Source: Hyphomicrobiales bacterium (GTDB taxonomy: Bacteria; Pseudomonadota; Alphaproteobacteria; Rhizobiales; Xanthobacteraceae). Taken from it: 64,000 nt of DNA. Each line of letters opens with the position of its first letter. Position 1 is the first letter of the stretch. Of the stretch, positions 24,583-35,890 are shown one piece after another. The position numbers and the translations under genes are program-made. The DNA is taken from the NCBI GenBank assembly GCA_009377755.1, contig WHTM01000005.1, forward strand, positions 62,001-126,000. The letters are read 5' to 3'. The notes under the pieces were generated by a model. That model was not told the DNA's origin, ran no database searches, and saw only the letters and a program-made list of their open reading frames with translations.

Positions 24583-25530
24583 CTAGTATCCCGCCACCCG
24601 GTCGATCACGTTGTCCATCGGCTCGCCACGCTCGAAATGCCCGATCTGCCGCAGCACGTTGGCAACCAGCGCACTCGGCACCGAAGCCGCCGCAGCGTGT
24701 GGCGTCACCGTCACCTTGGGGTGCGTCCAGAACGGACTCGTCTCCGGCAATGGCTCCGTCGCGAACACATCGAGCGTGGCACCGGCTAGCTTCTCGTCGT
24801 CGAGCGCCGCTAGGATATCCGCCTCGACTTGCAGCCTGCCGCGGCCGGCATTGATGAGGTAGGCGCCGCCGAGCGCTCCATCGCGCCTGAGCTTGCGCAA
24901 TAACGCGTGGTCGAGAAGCCCGTCGGTCGCAGGCGTTGACGGCAGCAGGCAGACGAGGATTTCGCTCCGCGCGAGGAAGGCGTCGAGACCGTCCGATCCG
25001 TGAAACGTCGCGACTCCATCGATGCGCTTCGCCGTCCGGCTCCACCTGGCGACCTGGAATCCCAGACGGGACAGCGCCGCCACGGCCGCCGCACCGAGCA
25101 CGCCGAGACCCATCACCCCGACCGCGACCTCGCACGCCGCCGGCTGCGGCAGCTCGCGCCACACCCGCTGCCGCTGCTGCGCGTTGTAGCGCCGCTGCTG
25201 CCGGTGGATCGTCAGCACCTGGAGCACGACATACTCGGTCATCCGCATCGTCAGATCGGCATCGACGATGCGCACCAGCGGCACCGCCGGCAGCGTCGCG
25301 TCGCCGGTCAGAGCGTCGACGCCGGCGCCGAGCGAGAAGATCACCTGCAGATTCGAGAACTGCGCCAGCAGCCCGTGCGGCGGCTTCCACACGCAGGCAT
25401 AGGCGATGTCGGCCGCATGGCCGATCCGATCCGGCCACAGCCGGATATCGCGGCCGGAAGGCAGCGCCCGGAAGCGCGCGTCCCACTCCAGGGGATCCCA
25501 ACCCGTGATGGCGAGCAGGATGGCGTTCAT
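24583..25530 (-). CDS. ghrA: Glyoxylate/hydroxypyruvate reductase A-like
   Basis: This 315-aa D-2-hydroxyacid dehydrogenase reduces glyoxylate or hydroxypyruvate with NAD(P)H. The nucleotide-binding loop is GVMGLGVLGAAAVAALSRLG (about residues 140-159), and the catalytic region includes INAGRGRLQVEADIL and the C-terminal VTVTPHAAAA with the active-site His. The start ATG 25530 overlaps the stop of the NUDIX gene (ATGA), so it is coupled to it and is the last gene of the yej transcription unit. Related reductases for other 2-oxoacids cannot be excluded. Confidence 0.87.
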   Translation of the reverse strand: MNAILLAITGWDPLEWDARFRALPSGRDIRLWPDRIGHAADIAYACVWKPPHGLLAQFSNLQVIFSLGAGVDALTGDATLPAVPLVRIVDADLTMRMTEYVVLQVLTIHRQQRRYNAQQRQRVWRELPQPAACEVAVGVMGLGVLGAAAVAALSRLGFQVARWSRTAKRIDGVATFHGSDGLDAFLARSEILVCLLPSTPATDGLLDHALLRKLRRDGALGGAYLINAGRGRLQVEADILAALDDEKLAGATLDVFATEPLPETSPFWTHPKVTVTPHAAAASVPSALVANVLRQIGHFERGEPMDNVIDRVAGY

Positions 25531-26180
25531 GGTGACTGGGCAGCACCAACAATCTCTCTTAGCTGGGCGCGATTGCGCGCCAGCCACTGCAACGCGATCA
25601 CGGTATAGCCATTGACGAACGTGCCGGCAGCGAGCGCGGCGAGTGCGTCGTCGATCGACACGCGCAACGGCACCGTTTCCTCGTTTTCGCTCCCCGCGCC
25701 GGCCCGCGCCGGGGCTTGCGCGGCGTCGACGACGGCGAGAAACATCGTGGCCAGTTCGTGGTCGACGCCCGGCGCCGGCATGAAATCGAACAGCGGCACC
25801 AGGCGCTCGGGATCGATGGCGATTTCCTCGATGCATTCGCGCCGCGCCGCCTGCACCAGGTCTTCACCCTCCTCGACGCCGCCGGCGACGATCTCCACCA
25901 TCTCGCCACGGCCGGTGGCGAGATGCGCCGCCAAGCGGAACTGGCGTATCAACACGATTTCGTCACGCGCCAGATCGACGGTAATCACGGCAACGACCCG
26001 GCCGACCTGCAAAATCGTGCGCGACTGCTCGGACGTCTCGCCGGCCGGACCGCGGTGCGTGAAGCGGTACTGGTCATAGTCGTAATACGCGGTCGCCAGG
26101 CGCTCCACTGCGGTGATCGTCACCTTAACGGCGCCGTCGCGCAGAAGATCCGCCGTCTCATCCGAGCGATGCTCACTCAC
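25527..26180 (-). CDS. NUDIX hydrolase, ADP-ribose pyrophosphatase-like
   Basis: This 217-aa protein hydrolyses nucleoside-diphosphate-linked compounds; ADP-ribose or a nucleotide sugar is the likely substrate. The Nudix box is GGVEEGEDLVQAARRECIEE (about residues 99-118), with all Glu ligands, but the usual Gly after the EE pair is Ala (EEIAI). The gene starts 2 bases after the yejF stop and overlaps ghrA, so it is part of the yej unit. It may deal with a nucleotide-containing peptide cargo, which is speculative. Confidence 0.82.
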   Translation of the reverse strand: MSEHRSDETADLLRDGAVKVTITAVERLATAYYDYDQYRFTHRGPAGETSEQSRTILQVGRVVAVITVDLARDEIVLIRQFRLAAHLATGRGEMVEIVAGGVEEGEDLVQAARRECIEEIAIDPERLVPLFDFMPAPGVDHELATMFLAVVDAAQAPARAGAGSENEETVPLRVSIDDALAALAAGTFVNGYTVIALQWLARNRAQLREIVGAAQSP

Positions 26181-26182
26181 GG

Positions 26183-27826
26183 CTACTGCGCCACCGCGCC
26201 GTCGCCGGCGGTCTCGATTTCGAAGGCGGCCGCGAACAGGGCCCGCGTATAGGCGGTCTTGGGATTCTTGAACAGATCATCGGCCGGACCCTCTTCGACG
26301 ATCTTGCCACCGCGCATCACCACCACGCGGCTCGCCAGCGCCGCCACCACCCGCAGGTCGTGCGAGATGAACAGATAGGTCAGATCACGCCGCTTCTGCA
26401 GGTCGCGCAGCAGATCGACGATCTGCGACTGGATCAGCATGTCGAGCGCGCTGGTCGGCTCGTCGAGCATGACGAAGGTCGGCTCCAGCACGATGGCGCG
26501 GGCGACCGCGATGCGCTGACGCTGGCCGCCGGAGAACTCGTGCGGGTAGCGGAAGCGCGTTTCTGGATCGAGGCCGACGTCGGTGAGCGCCTGCACCACG
26601 CGCCGCTCACGCTCTTCCGGTGACAAATTCGGGTGGTGAACCCACAGGCCTTCCTCGACAATGTCGGAGACCGACATGCGGGGACTGAGCGACCCGTAGG
26701 GATCCTGAAACACGATCTGCATGTCGTGCCGGAACGGCCGCATCTGCTTGAACGACAAGCCTTGCAGCGTCTTGCCCATGAACACCACGGGTCCATCCGA
26801 GGAGATCAGCCGCAGAATCGCTAAGCCCAGCGTGGTCTTGCCCGAACCGGATTCACCGACGATCCCGAGGGTCTCGCCCTTGCGCACCGCGATGCTGACG
26901 CCGTCGACCGCCTTGATATGGCCGACGGTCTTGCGCAACACACCGCGCTTGACCGGAAACCAGACCTTGAGGTCCTTAGTCTCGACCACCAGCGGGGCCT
27001 GCGGCTTCAGCGGTGCCGGATCGGGCTTCGGCTGCGCCTCCAGCAAGGCCTTGGTGTAGGGATGCTCGGGCGCGCTGTAGACACGCTCGACCGGGCCCTG
27101 CTCGACGATCTGCCCCTCCTTCATGACGCAGACCCGGTCGGCGATCTTGTGCACGATGCCGAGATCGTGGGTGATGAACAGCATCGCCATGCCGGCGCGC
27201 CGCTGAATCTCCTTCAACAGCTTGAGGATCTGGGCCTGCACGGTGACGTCGAGCGCGGTGGTCGGCTCGTCGGCGATCAGCAGGTCGGGCTCGTTGGCGA
27301 GCGCCATGGCGATCATCACCCGCTGACGCTGGCCGCCGGAAAGCTGGTGCGGATAGCTGCCGAGCCGTCCCGCCGGATCGGCGATGCCGACCTGACCGAG
27401 CAACTCGACGATGCGTGCCCGTGCCGCCTCGCCGGTGATGCCCTGGTGCAGCAGCAGAACTTCGGTGAGCTGCTTCTCAAGGGTATGAAGCGGGTTGAGC
27501 GACGTGAGCGGTTCTTGGAAAATGATCGTGATGTCGTTGCCTCGCACCTTGCGGATCTCGTGCTCCGGCAGAGCAAGCAGCTGATGTCCCTTGAAGTGTA
27601 TCGTCCCGGACGGATGATGCGCCGGCGGGTAGGGCAGAAGCTTCATGACCGACAGCGCCGTCACCGACTTGCCGGAGCCGGACTCGCCGACCAGAGCAAC
27701 GGTCTCGCCCTTGTTGATTTCGAACGACACGCGGTCGACCGCCAGCACCTGCCGTTCGCCAAGGCCGAAGGCGACAGAGAGGTCACGGACTTGCAGCAGG
27801 GCATCCATCGACGCGTCCATCGCCAT
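26183..27826 (-). CDS. yejF: Peptide ABC transporter ATPase YejF (fused double cassette)
   Basis: This 547-aa protein contains two ABC cassettes in one chain, the hallmark of YejF. Cassette 1 has Walker [10 protein letters not shown] (about residues 47-55), signature [14 protein letters not shown] and Walker [13 protein letters not shown]. Cassette 2 has [27 protein letters not shown] and [12 protein letters not shown]. It powers the YejABEF importer, known in enterobacteria for microcin C and other oligopeptides. The ATG at 27826 overlaps the yejE stop by one base. Both cassettes look active. Confidence 0.93.
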   Translation of the reverse strand: MAMDASMDALLQVRDLSVAFGLGERQVLAVDRVSFEINKGETVALVGESGSGKSVTALSVMKLLPYPPAHHPSGTIHFKGHQLLALPEHEIRKVRGNDITIIFQEPLTSLNPLHTLEKQLTEVLLLHQGITGEAARARIVELLGQVGIADPAGRLGSYPHQLSGGQRQRVMIAMALANEPDLLIADEPTTALDVTVQAQILKLLKEIQRRAGMAMLFITHDLGIVHKIADRVCVMKEGQIVEQGPVERVYSAPEHPYTKALLEAQPKPDPAPLKPQAPLVVETKDLKVWFPVKRGVLRKTVGHIKAVDGVSIAVRKGETLGIVGESGSGKTTLGLAILRLISSDGPVVFMGKTLQGLSFKQMRPFRHDMQIVFQDPYGSLSPRMSVSDIVEEGLWVHHPNLSPEERERRVVQALTDVGLDPETRFRYPHEFSGGQRQRIAVARAIVLEPTFVMLDEPTSALDMLIQSQIVDLLRDLQKRRDLTYLFISHDLRVVAALASRVVVMRGGKIVEEGPADDLFKNPKTAYTRALFAAAFEIETAGDGAVAQ

Positions 27827-29067
27827 CACCGGAACGTCTTGCGCGGATCGAAAGCATCCCGCACCGCCTCGCCGATGAAGATCAGCAGCGACAGCATGAT
27901 CGCCACGGTGAAGAAGCCGCAGAGTCCGAGCCACGGTGCCTGCACGTTGGACTTGCCTTGCGACAGCATCTCGCCGAGCGAGGGCGAACCCGGGGGCAGC
28001 CCGAAGCCGAGGAAGTCGAGCGCGGTCAGCGTCATCACCGACGACGACAGGATGAACGGCAGGAACGTCATCGTCGCCACCATGGCGTTCGGCAGCAGGT
28101 GCCGAAACATAATCACGAGGTTGGAGACGCCGAGCGCGCGCGCCGCCTGGATGTATTCGAAATTGCGCCCACGCAGGAATTCGGCGCGCACCAGCCCGAC
28201 CAGGGCGACCCATGAGAACAACAGCAGGATGCCGAGCAGGACGAAGAAGCCGGGCACCAAAACGGAGGAAATGATCAACAAGAGGTACAGCGCCGGGATC
28301 GCGGTCCAGATCTCGATAAAGCGTTGGAACAGCAGATCGGTCCAACCCCCGAAATAACCTTGCACTGCGCCGGCGGTGACGCCGATCACGGAAGAGATGA
28401 TCGTCAGAATCAGCCCGAACAACACCGAGATCCGGAAGCCGTAGATCAGCCGAGCAACCACATCACGGCCTTGATCGTCCGTGCCGAGCCAGTTGTATTC
28501 GAGGTCTTCACAGGACTTCAAACCCTTCTTCTCCACCACCGCCTTGCAGTCCTTTTCGCTCAGGAGCCAGGTCGGCTTCGATGGCGCCGGCGTCGGCAGG
28601 TCGAGATTATGCGTGTGGTAGGAGTAGCGGATCAGCGGCCACACCATGAACCCGCCTTTTTCGGCAACGAGCTTCTGCAGGAACGGGTCCCGGTAATCCG
28701 CGGCGGTTTCGAAGTCGCCGCCGAACGCGGTCTCGGGATAGGTCACGAACACCGGAAAGTACGACTTCCCACCGGCATAGACATAGAACGGCTTGTCGTT
28801 GGCGATGAACTCGGCACCCAGCGAGATCACGAACAGCACCGTGAACAGGATCAGCGACGAGAAGCCGCGCCGGTTGGCCTTGAAGTTGTCCCAGCGCCGT
28901 CGGTTGAGCGGGGACAACCAGCCGCGGCGCCGCCCCGGCGGCACGACCTCGCCCATCGGCCCGACGGCGCCCTCCCTTCCCTCCCCCGCTTGTACCCCCT
29001 CCCTTCCCTCCCCCGCTCGCGGGGGAGGGTTAGGGAGGGGGTGCTTGGCGCCGACGCGCGCGTCCAC
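27826..29067 (-). CDS. yejE: Peptide ABC transporter permease YejE with repeat-derived N-terminus
   Basis: This 413-aa inner-membrane permease has a core of about six helices and the binding-protein-dependent transport loop (QAARALGVSNLVIMFRHLLP). Between helix 1 (SSLILFTVLFVISLG) and helix 2 there is a large periplasmic loop typical of YejE. Residues about 8-33 (PLPNPPPRAGEGREG, then VQAGEGREG) are encoded by a palindromic CCCTCCCCC repeat read in frame, giving an added cytoplasmic tail. The start ATG is one base after the yejB stop; a later start is possible and would exclude the repeat. Confidence 0.9.
   Translation of the reverse strand: MDARVGAKHPLPNPPPRAGEGREGVQAGEGREGAVGPMGEVVPPGRRRGWLSPLNRRRWDNFKANRRGFSSLILFTVLFVISLGAEFIANDKPFYVYAGGKSYFPVFVTYPETAFGGDFETAADYRDPFLQKLVAEKGGFMVWPLIRYSYHTHNLDLPTPAPSKPTWLLSEKDCKAVVEKKGLKSCEDLEYNWLGTDDQGRDVVARLIYGFRISVLFGLILTIISSVIGVTAGAVQGYFGGWTDLLFQRFIEIWTAIPALYLLLIISSVLVPGFFVLLGILLLFSWVALVGLVRAEFLRGRNFEYIQAARALGVSNLVIMFRHLLPNAMVATMTFLPFILSSSVMTLTALDFLGFGLPPGSPSLGEMLSQGKSNVQAPWLGLCGFFTVAIMLSLLIFIGEAVRDAFDPRKTFR
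28970..29045. repeat. CCCTCCCCC-type palindromic repeat (family F) inside yejE
   Basis: Arms ACCCCCTCCCTTCCCTCCC and GGGAGGGTTAGGGAGGGGGT surround CCGCTCGCGG, and half an element is repeated next to it. It is read without a stop as part of yejE. Related elements lie in hrpB, polA and at the yejA1 start. Confidence 0.85.
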
Positions 29068-29068
29068 G

Positions 29069-30181
29069 TCACACCTCTCGCGTCTCGAAATCGATGCGCG
29101 GATCGATCCAGGTGTAGGTGAGGTCGGAGAGCAGGTTCACCACCAGCCCAACCAGCGAGAAGATGTACAGGGTGGCGAACACCACCGCATAGTCGCGGTT
29201 GAGCACGCTTTCGAAGCCAAGCAGCCCGAGCCCGTCGAGCGAGAAGATCGTTTCGATCAGCAGCGCCCCGGAGAAGAAGGCGCCGACGAAGGCCCCGGGG
29301 AAGCCGGCGACCACGATCAGCATGGCGTTGCGGAACACGTGACCGTACAGCACCTGCCGCTGCGTGCAGCCCTTGGCGCGGGCGGTGAGCACGTACTGCT
29401 TGCGGATCTCGTCGAGGAACGAATTCTTGGTCAGCAGCGTCATGGTCGCGAAGGCGGCGAGCGCCATCGAGATGATCGGCAGCGTCAGGTGCCAGAAATA
29501 GTCGAGAATCTTTCCGTACCACGGCAGCGCGTGCCAGTTGTCCGAGGTGAGCCCGCGCAGCGGAAACCAGTCGAAGAATGAGCCGCCCGCGAACAGGATG
29601 ATCAGCAGGATGGCGAACAGGAATCCCGGAATCGCGTAGCCGACGATAATGACCGCCGAGGTCCAGGTGTCGAAACGGGTGCCGTCGCTAATCGCCTTGC
29701 GGATGCCGAGCGGGATGGAAATCAGGTAGCTCAGCAGCGTCATCCAGATGCCGAGCGACATCGATACCGGCAGCTTCTCCTTGATCAGTTGCAGTACGTT
29801 CACGTCACGGAAGTAGCTCTTGCCGAAGTCGAACCGTGCGTAATTCCAGAGCATGAGGAAGAAGCGCTCGTGCGCCGGCTTGTCGAAGCCGAACTGCTTC
29901 TCCAGACTCTTGATGAATTCCGGATCGAGCCCCTGCGCGCCCCGATACTTCGAAGTGGTGGCGTCGAGCTGCCCAGCGCCGGGCTGGGCTCGCGCGCCGA
30001 AGTCGCCTCCGGGCGAGCCGGAGATGCGGGAGGTGGCGCCGGTGTCGGTGCCGCTCAACTGCGCGATCACGCGCTCCACCGGTCCGCCCGGCGCGAACTG
30101 CACCACGACGAACGACACCAGCATGATCCCGAACAGGGTCGGGACGAAAAACAGCAAGCGGCGGACAATATAGGCGGTCAT
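29069..30181 (-). CDS. yejB: Peptide ABC transporter permease YejB
   Basis: This 370-aa inner-membrane permease starts MTAYIVRRLLFFVPTLFGIM, the family N-terminus. It has six predicted helices, a loop after helix 1 that is longer than usual (residues about 45-85, Gly- and Ser-rich, PGGDFGARAQPGAGQL), and the transport motif VLTARAKGCTQRQVLYGHVF near the C-terminus. It pairs with YejE. A palindromic repeat ends 12 bases upstream of its ATG and separates it from yejA1, which may lower its transcript level relative to the binding proteins. Confidence 0.92.
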   Translation of the reverse strand: MTAYIVRRLLFFVPTLFGIMLVSFVVVQFAPGGPVERVIAQLSGTDTGATSRISGSPGGDFGARAQPGAGQLDATTSKYRGAQGLDPEFIKSLEKQFGFDKPAHERFFLMLWNYARFDFGKSYFRDVNVLQLIKEKLPVSMSLGIWMTLLSYLISIPLGIRKAISDGTRFDTWTSAVIIVGYAIPGFLFAILLIILFAGGSFFDWFPLRGLTSDNWHALPWYGKILDYFWHLTLPIISMALAAFATMTLLTKNSFLDEIRKQYVLTARAKGCTQRQVLYGHVFRNAMLIVVAGFPGAFVGAFFSGALLIETIFSLDGLGLLGFESVLNRDYAVVFATLYIFSLVGLVVNLLSDLTYTWIDPRIDFETREV

Positions 30182-30192
30182 GTCGTGTCAGC

Positions 30193-30366
30193 CTCGTGTC
30201 CCGGACGCGGTGCAGCACCATAGCCGACGCGAATGCGTCGGCGTCAAGACGGCCGCCAGAGGCGGCCTGATGGTGATGCACCGCTGATCCGGGACCGTTA
30301 CGGTCTGTGACGATCCCGGGTCGGCAGCGCGTCATTACATGCCGCGCTGCGCCCGGGAAACGCGGC
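30193..30366. repeat. Dispersed palindromic repeat, family D copy 2
   Basis: The element starts with CGTGTCCCGGACGCGGTGCAGC and ends with GCGCTGCGCCCGGGAAACGCGG, and inner arms include GGGACCGTTACGGTC and GACGATCCCGGG. It occupies nearly the entire yejA1-yejB gap. The same family lies at 7049-7180, also directly before a start codon. Confidence 0.8.
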
Positions 30367-30382
30367 AAGACCTAGCATTGCA

Positions 30383-32299
30383 TCACCCCGCCCTCTCCAG
30401 TTTCGCCGCCTTGGCCGGGTCATACCACCAGGTGGCCGGGATGCCGCGGGCAAAGCGCGGTTTTGCCGCAGGACGACCGAACACGTCCCAATACGCGATC
30501 CAGTGCGACGCCTTGTACCAGTGCGGTATCCAGTACCGGCCCGCGCGAATGACGCGGTCGAGCGCCCGGCAGGCCACGGTCAATTCCGCCCGCGTGCCGG
30601 CGGAGATGATCTTGTCGATCAACGCGTCGATCGCCGGGTCGGCGATGCCGGCGATATTCTGCGATCCCTTGATGGCGGCGGCCTGCGAGGAGAAATAAGC
30701 GCGCAGCGAATCCCCCGGCGTCGACGAGAAGCCGAAGCGCTGCACCGTGATGTCGAAATCGAAATCGTCGACGCGCTTGCGGAACTGTACCGGATCGACC
30801 ATGCGGACCGTCGCATCGATGCCCACCGTCTGGAGACTCTTGATGAACACCATGTGATGCGGCTGAAACGAGGGCTCTTCGAGCAGAAACTCGATGGTGA
30901 TCGGCTGGCCGTTCGGCAGCACCCGCTTGCGGTCCTTGATGGCCAAGCCCGCCTCCTGCAAGAGCTGGCTCGCCCTGCGCAGCAGCCGGCGATCTTGACC
31001 AGAGCCGTCGCTCACCGGCGGCACATACGGCTCCCCGAACACCTCGTCGTCGACCTTGCCGCGGAACGGCTCGAGCAGCTTGAGCTCCTCGGCGCTCGGC
31101 TTGCCCTTGGCCATCATCTCGGAATTCTGGAACACCGAGTGCGTGCGCTGGTAGGACCCGTACATCAGGTTCTTGTTGACCCACTCGAAATCAAACGCAT
31201 CGCACAGAGCCTCGCGCAGCCGCTTGTCCTGGAACTTCTTGCGGCGGGTGTTGATAAACCAGCCCTGGGCGCCCGAGGGCGTGTCGTCGGGCAGCACGTC
31301 TTGCTTCACTCGGCCATCCTTGATCGCGGGGAACTCGTAGCGCGTCGCCCAGACGCGCGAGGTGAACTCCTCGCGGAACAGATAGTTCTTGCCGGTGAAG
31401 CCCTCGAAGCCAACCTCGCGGTCGCGATAGTACTCATAGCGTATGGTGTCAAAATTGTTCTGCCCGCGCGATACCGGCAGGTCGGCGCCCCACCAGTCCT
31501 TCACGCGCTCGTACGCGATGTTCCGGCCCGGCTCGAAGCGGCCGACCTTGTAGCCGCCCGAGCCGAGCGGTGGCTCCAGCGTGGTCTCGTCGAACGGCCG
31601 GTTGGCATAGTAGGCGCGCGAGAAGATCGGCAATCCGGCGACGAACAGCGGCACGTCGCGCCCGCGGCCTTCCTTGAACCGGGTAACGACGGTCCCATCG
31701 TCGATCGCTTCGGCGCCGAGAAAATCGCGCGTCAATTGGGTGATGATCGGATGCCCCTTCTGCTTCAGGATATTGAGCGAGAAGGCGACGTCGTGCGCGG
31801 TGAGCCGGCTGCCATCGTGGAAGCTCAAATTGGGACGCAGGCGGAACCGGTAGGTCAGCTCGTCCGGGGAAATCTGCACCGAGCGCGCGGCCAACCCGTA
31901 CATGGCGTCCGGCTCGTTGCCCGAGCGCACCATCAGCGTGGCGAAGGTGAGATCCATGCCCAGCGCACCCTCACCCCTGAGGATGTAGCTGTTGAGCGAA
32001 TTGAAGGTGAGGAACGATCCGTTGAAGCCGCGCCGAGTCACGACTTCCGTGAACACCCCGCCCTTTGGGGCGTTCAGGTCGACGTAGTCGAAATGCGGGA
32101 AGTCCGCTGGATAGGCGAGATCGCCGAAGGAGGACATGCCGTGGCGCTCGGGTCCATCGGCGGATTGTGCAAGCCCATGCGTGGGCCGCACGATCAAGGT
32201 CGCCGCACCTGCGGCACCTGCCACAATGATCTGACGCCGCGACAAGTGGTTCCCGCCCCCCTTGCGGCCGAGGGATAGGGAGGGGGGTGAGCCGGGCAT
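30383..32299 (-). CDS. yejA: Peptide-binding protein YejA, paralogue 1
   Basis: This 638-aa periplasmic solute-binding protein of family 5 has a Tat-like signal (SRRQIIVAGAAGAATLIV, residues about 20-37) and the family segment FGDLAYPADFPHFDYVDLNA, then PKGG. It delivers oligopeptides to YejBEF. ATG 32299 lies 5 bases after the stop of the other yejA gene, but residues 3-16 (GSPPSLSLGRKGGG) come from a palindromic repeat; a TTG at 32245 directly before SRRQ would give a normal signal peptide and may be the original start. The paralogue upstream differs widely in sequence, so the two may bind different peptides. Confidence 0.9.
   Translation of the reverse strand: MPGSPPSLSLGRKGGGNHLSRRQIIVAGAAGAATLIVRPTHGLAQSADGPERHGMSSFGDLAYPADFPHFDYVDLNAPKGGVFTEVVTRRGFNGSFLTFNSLNSYILRGEGALGMDLTFATLMVRSGNEPDAMYGLAARSVQISPDELTYRFRLRPNLSFHDGSRLTAHDVAFSLNILKQKGHPIITQLTRDFLGAEAIDDGTVVTRFKEGRGRDVPLFVAGLPIFSRAYYANRPFDETTLEPPLGSGGYKVGRFEPGRNIAYERVKDWWGADLPVSRGQNNFDTIRYEYYRDREVGFEGFTGKNYLFREEFTSRVWATRYEFPAIKDGRVKQDVLPDDTPSGAQGWFINTRRKKFQDKRLREALCDAFDFEWVNKNLMYGSYQRTHSVFQNSEMMAKGKPSAEELKLLEPFRGKVDDEVFGEPYVPPVSDGSGQDRRLLRRASQLLQEAGLAIKDRKRVLPNGQPITIEFLLEEPSFQPHHMVFIKSLQTVGIDATVRMVDPVQFRKRVDDFDFDITVQRFGFSSTPGDSLRAYFSSQAAAIKGSQNIAGIADPAIDALIDKIISAGTRAELTVACRALDRVIRAGRYWIPHWYKASHWIAYWDVFGRPAAKPRFARGIPATWWYDPAKAAKLERAG
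32246..32288. repeat. Palindromic repeat (family F) at the yejA2-yejA1 junction
   Basis: TTCCCGCCCCCCTTGCGGCC followed by GAGGGATAGGGAGGGGGGTGA is an imperfect copy of the CCCTCCCCC family. It fills the junction and encodes, in frame, the first residues of yejA1 if the ATG at 32299 is used. Confidence 0.7.
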
Positions 32300-32304
32300 C
32301 CGGC

Positions 32305-34206
<1,902 letters not shown>

Positions 34207-34295
34207 GCGACCGCTCCGATTGAGAAAAATGATGACGACGTTTCGCGGCGATTATGACGCTTTTGCGATTCGGGACCAGACACCCGCGATCACAA

Positions 34296-34329
34296 CTGAA
34301 AACGGCCGGGATTTCCCGGCCGTTTTCAG
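34296..34329. terminator. Bidirectional intrinsic terminator
   Basis: A perfect 15-bp inverted repeat, CTGAAAACGGCCGGG and its complement, with a 4-base loop. The A-run and T-run at the arms make it functional for the cytochrome gene on the minus strand. It separates cycM from the yej unit, so yejA2 must have its own promoter in 34207-34295. Confidence 0.9.
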
Positions 34330-34351
34330 TGCATTCGTTCATCATTAAATC

Positions 34352-34969
34352 TTATTTAGGCGGCGCCTCGGCCGGCGCTTGTTGTCCCGCCGGCGCCGGC
34401 TGCCCCTGCGGCGCTGCGGGCTGGCCCTCCGCCACCTTCGGCAGCGGCAGCGGATTGTCCGCCAGCGTACGCAGATAGCTGATCAGGTCGCCGCGCTCGC
34501 TGTCGCGTGGGATGCCGGCAAAGGCCATTTTGGTGCCCCGGACATCCGCCTTGGGATTGCGCAGGTAGGTGTTGAGCGCCTCGAAGCTCCACTCGCCGCC
34601 CTTGGACTTCATGGCAGACGAATAGTCGAACCCCGCATGCGTCGCCACCTTGCCGCCGACGATACCCCACAGGTTCGGGCCGACCTTGTTCGGGCCGCCC
34701 TTCTCGAAGGTATGGCAGGCCGCGCACTTCCTGGCCGAAGCTTGGCCCTTCTCCACCGAGGCGTCCGCCAGCAGCGCCGCGATCGGCTTCTCCGGCTCGG
34801 CCGGCTTGGCGGGGCCTGCGTCCTTCTTCTCCGGCACCGCGATGGCATAGCCGGGCTTCTCCGGCTTCTCCGGGGCGAAGATCGCACGCGCCGTGATGTT
34901 GAGCGACAGGATGCACAGGCCGGTGAACAGCACCGCACCGAGGATCTTGTTGAGTTCGAACGAATTCAT
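34352..34969 (-). CDS. cycM: Membrane-anchored cytochrome c (CycM type)
   Basis: This 205-aa electron carrier has an uncleaved N-terminal anchor (residues 9-30, [20 protein letters not shown]) and a periplasmic cytochrome c domain. The heme-binding CAACH is at residues 82-86 and the Met ligand is probably in KMAFAGIP. A Pro/Ala/Gln-rich tail ([20 protein letters not shown]) follows. CycM carries electrons from the bc1 complex to the aa3 oxidase in Bradyrhizobium-like bacteria. It is divergent from kdsB and ends at a strong terminator. Confidence 0.9.
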   Translation of the reverse strand: MNSFELNKILGAVLFTGLCILSLNITARAIFAPEKPEKPGYAIAVPEKKDAGPAKPAEPEKPIAALLADASVEKGQASARKCAACHTFEKGGPNKVGPNLWGIVGGKVATHAGFDYSSAMKSKGGEWSFEALNTYLRNPKADVRGTKMAFAGIPRDSERGDLISYLRTLADNPLPLPKVAEGQPAAPQGQPAPAGQQAPAEAPPK

Positions 34970-35127
34970 CGAGGGTCGGCTCCGCGGCGCGACAGCGGAT
35001 AAAGCAGACAAAAGCCGCGGCCGGACGGCGCGGCGGGCAGAGAGATAGAGATTTGCCACGCCTCTGGCAACCGTATAAGCAGCCGATATTGTCACTATTG
35101 AGCGCGAACAGGCCGCGCGGCGCATCG

Positions 35128-35859
35128 ATGTCCGACGTCCTTGTCCTCATCCCTGCCCGCAAGGCCGCGACGCGGCTTCCCGGCAAACCGCTGGCCGACA
35201 TTGCTGGCGTGCCGATGATCGTGCAGGTGATGCGGCGCGCTGCCGCAGCGGACATCGGCCCGGTCGTGGTGGCGACCGACTCGGACGAGATCGCTCAGGC
35301 GGTCGAACGGCACGGCGGGCGGGCGGTGATGACCCGGCCCGACCATGCCTCCGGCTCCGACCGGATTTTCGAGGCGCTGGACGCCGTCGACCCGGACGGT
35401 TGGACGCAAACCGTCGTCAACATCCAGGGTGACCTGCCGACGATCGATCCGGCGGCAATCCGTGCCGCCATCACCCCGCTCGACGATCCGGCGGTCGACA
35501 TCGCCACGCTGGCGACCGTCATCGGCGGGCCCGAGGAGGCTGCAAACCCCAACGTCGTGAAGGTGGTCGGAACGCCGGTCGCGCCCGGCCGCCTGCGTGC
35601 GCTTTATTTCACCCGCGCCACCGCGCCCTGGGGCGAGGGGCGGCTGTACCATCACATCGGCCTCTACGCGTACCGGCGCGCCGCGCTGGAGCGGTTCGTC
35701 GCGCTGCCGCCCTCAGCCCTGGAACGGCGCGAAAAGCTGGAACAGCTCCGGGCGCTTGAGGCCGGCATGCGCATCGATGTCGCGATCGTGGACACCATAC
35801 CGCTCGGCGTCGACACGCCCGAAGACCTGGAGGCCGCGCGGGCATTGTTCACCAGTTGA
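35128..35859 (+). CDS. kdsB: 3-deoxy-manno-octulosonate cytidylyltransferase
   Basis: This 243-aa cytosolic enzyme activates Kdo with CTP to CMP-Kdo for lipopolysaccharide inner core synthesis. The N-terminal nucleotide motif is [20 protein letters not shown], and [11 protein letters not shown] gives the Mg-binding Asp. The usual length is near 245-250 aa. ATG 35128 was chosen, as an earlier one at 35053 adds a non-family leader. It is 31 bases upstream of pheA and likely co-transcribed, a common pairing in Hyphomicrobiales. Confidence 0.93.
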   Translation: MSDVLVLIPARKAATRLPGKPLADIAGVPMIVQVMRRAAAADIGPVVVATDSDEIAQAVERHGGRAVMTRPDHASGSDRIFEALDAVDPDGWTQTVVNIQGDLPTIDPAAIRAAITPLDDPAVDIATLATVIGGPEEAANPNVVKVVGTPVAPGRLRALYFTRATAPWGEGRLYHHIGLYAYRRAALERFVALPPSALERREKLEQLRALEAGMRIDVAIVDTIPLGVDTPEDLEAARALFTS

Positions 35860-35890
35860 CCCGCCTTGATACCACGCGCTACGGACATCC

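Noticed and set aside
22919-25552. An 877-codon open frame antisense to the NlpC/P60 and other genes
   Set aside because: It runs opposite to genes with clear domains and its translation is Arg-rich and low in motif content, as expected from the third-position GC bias of the real genes.
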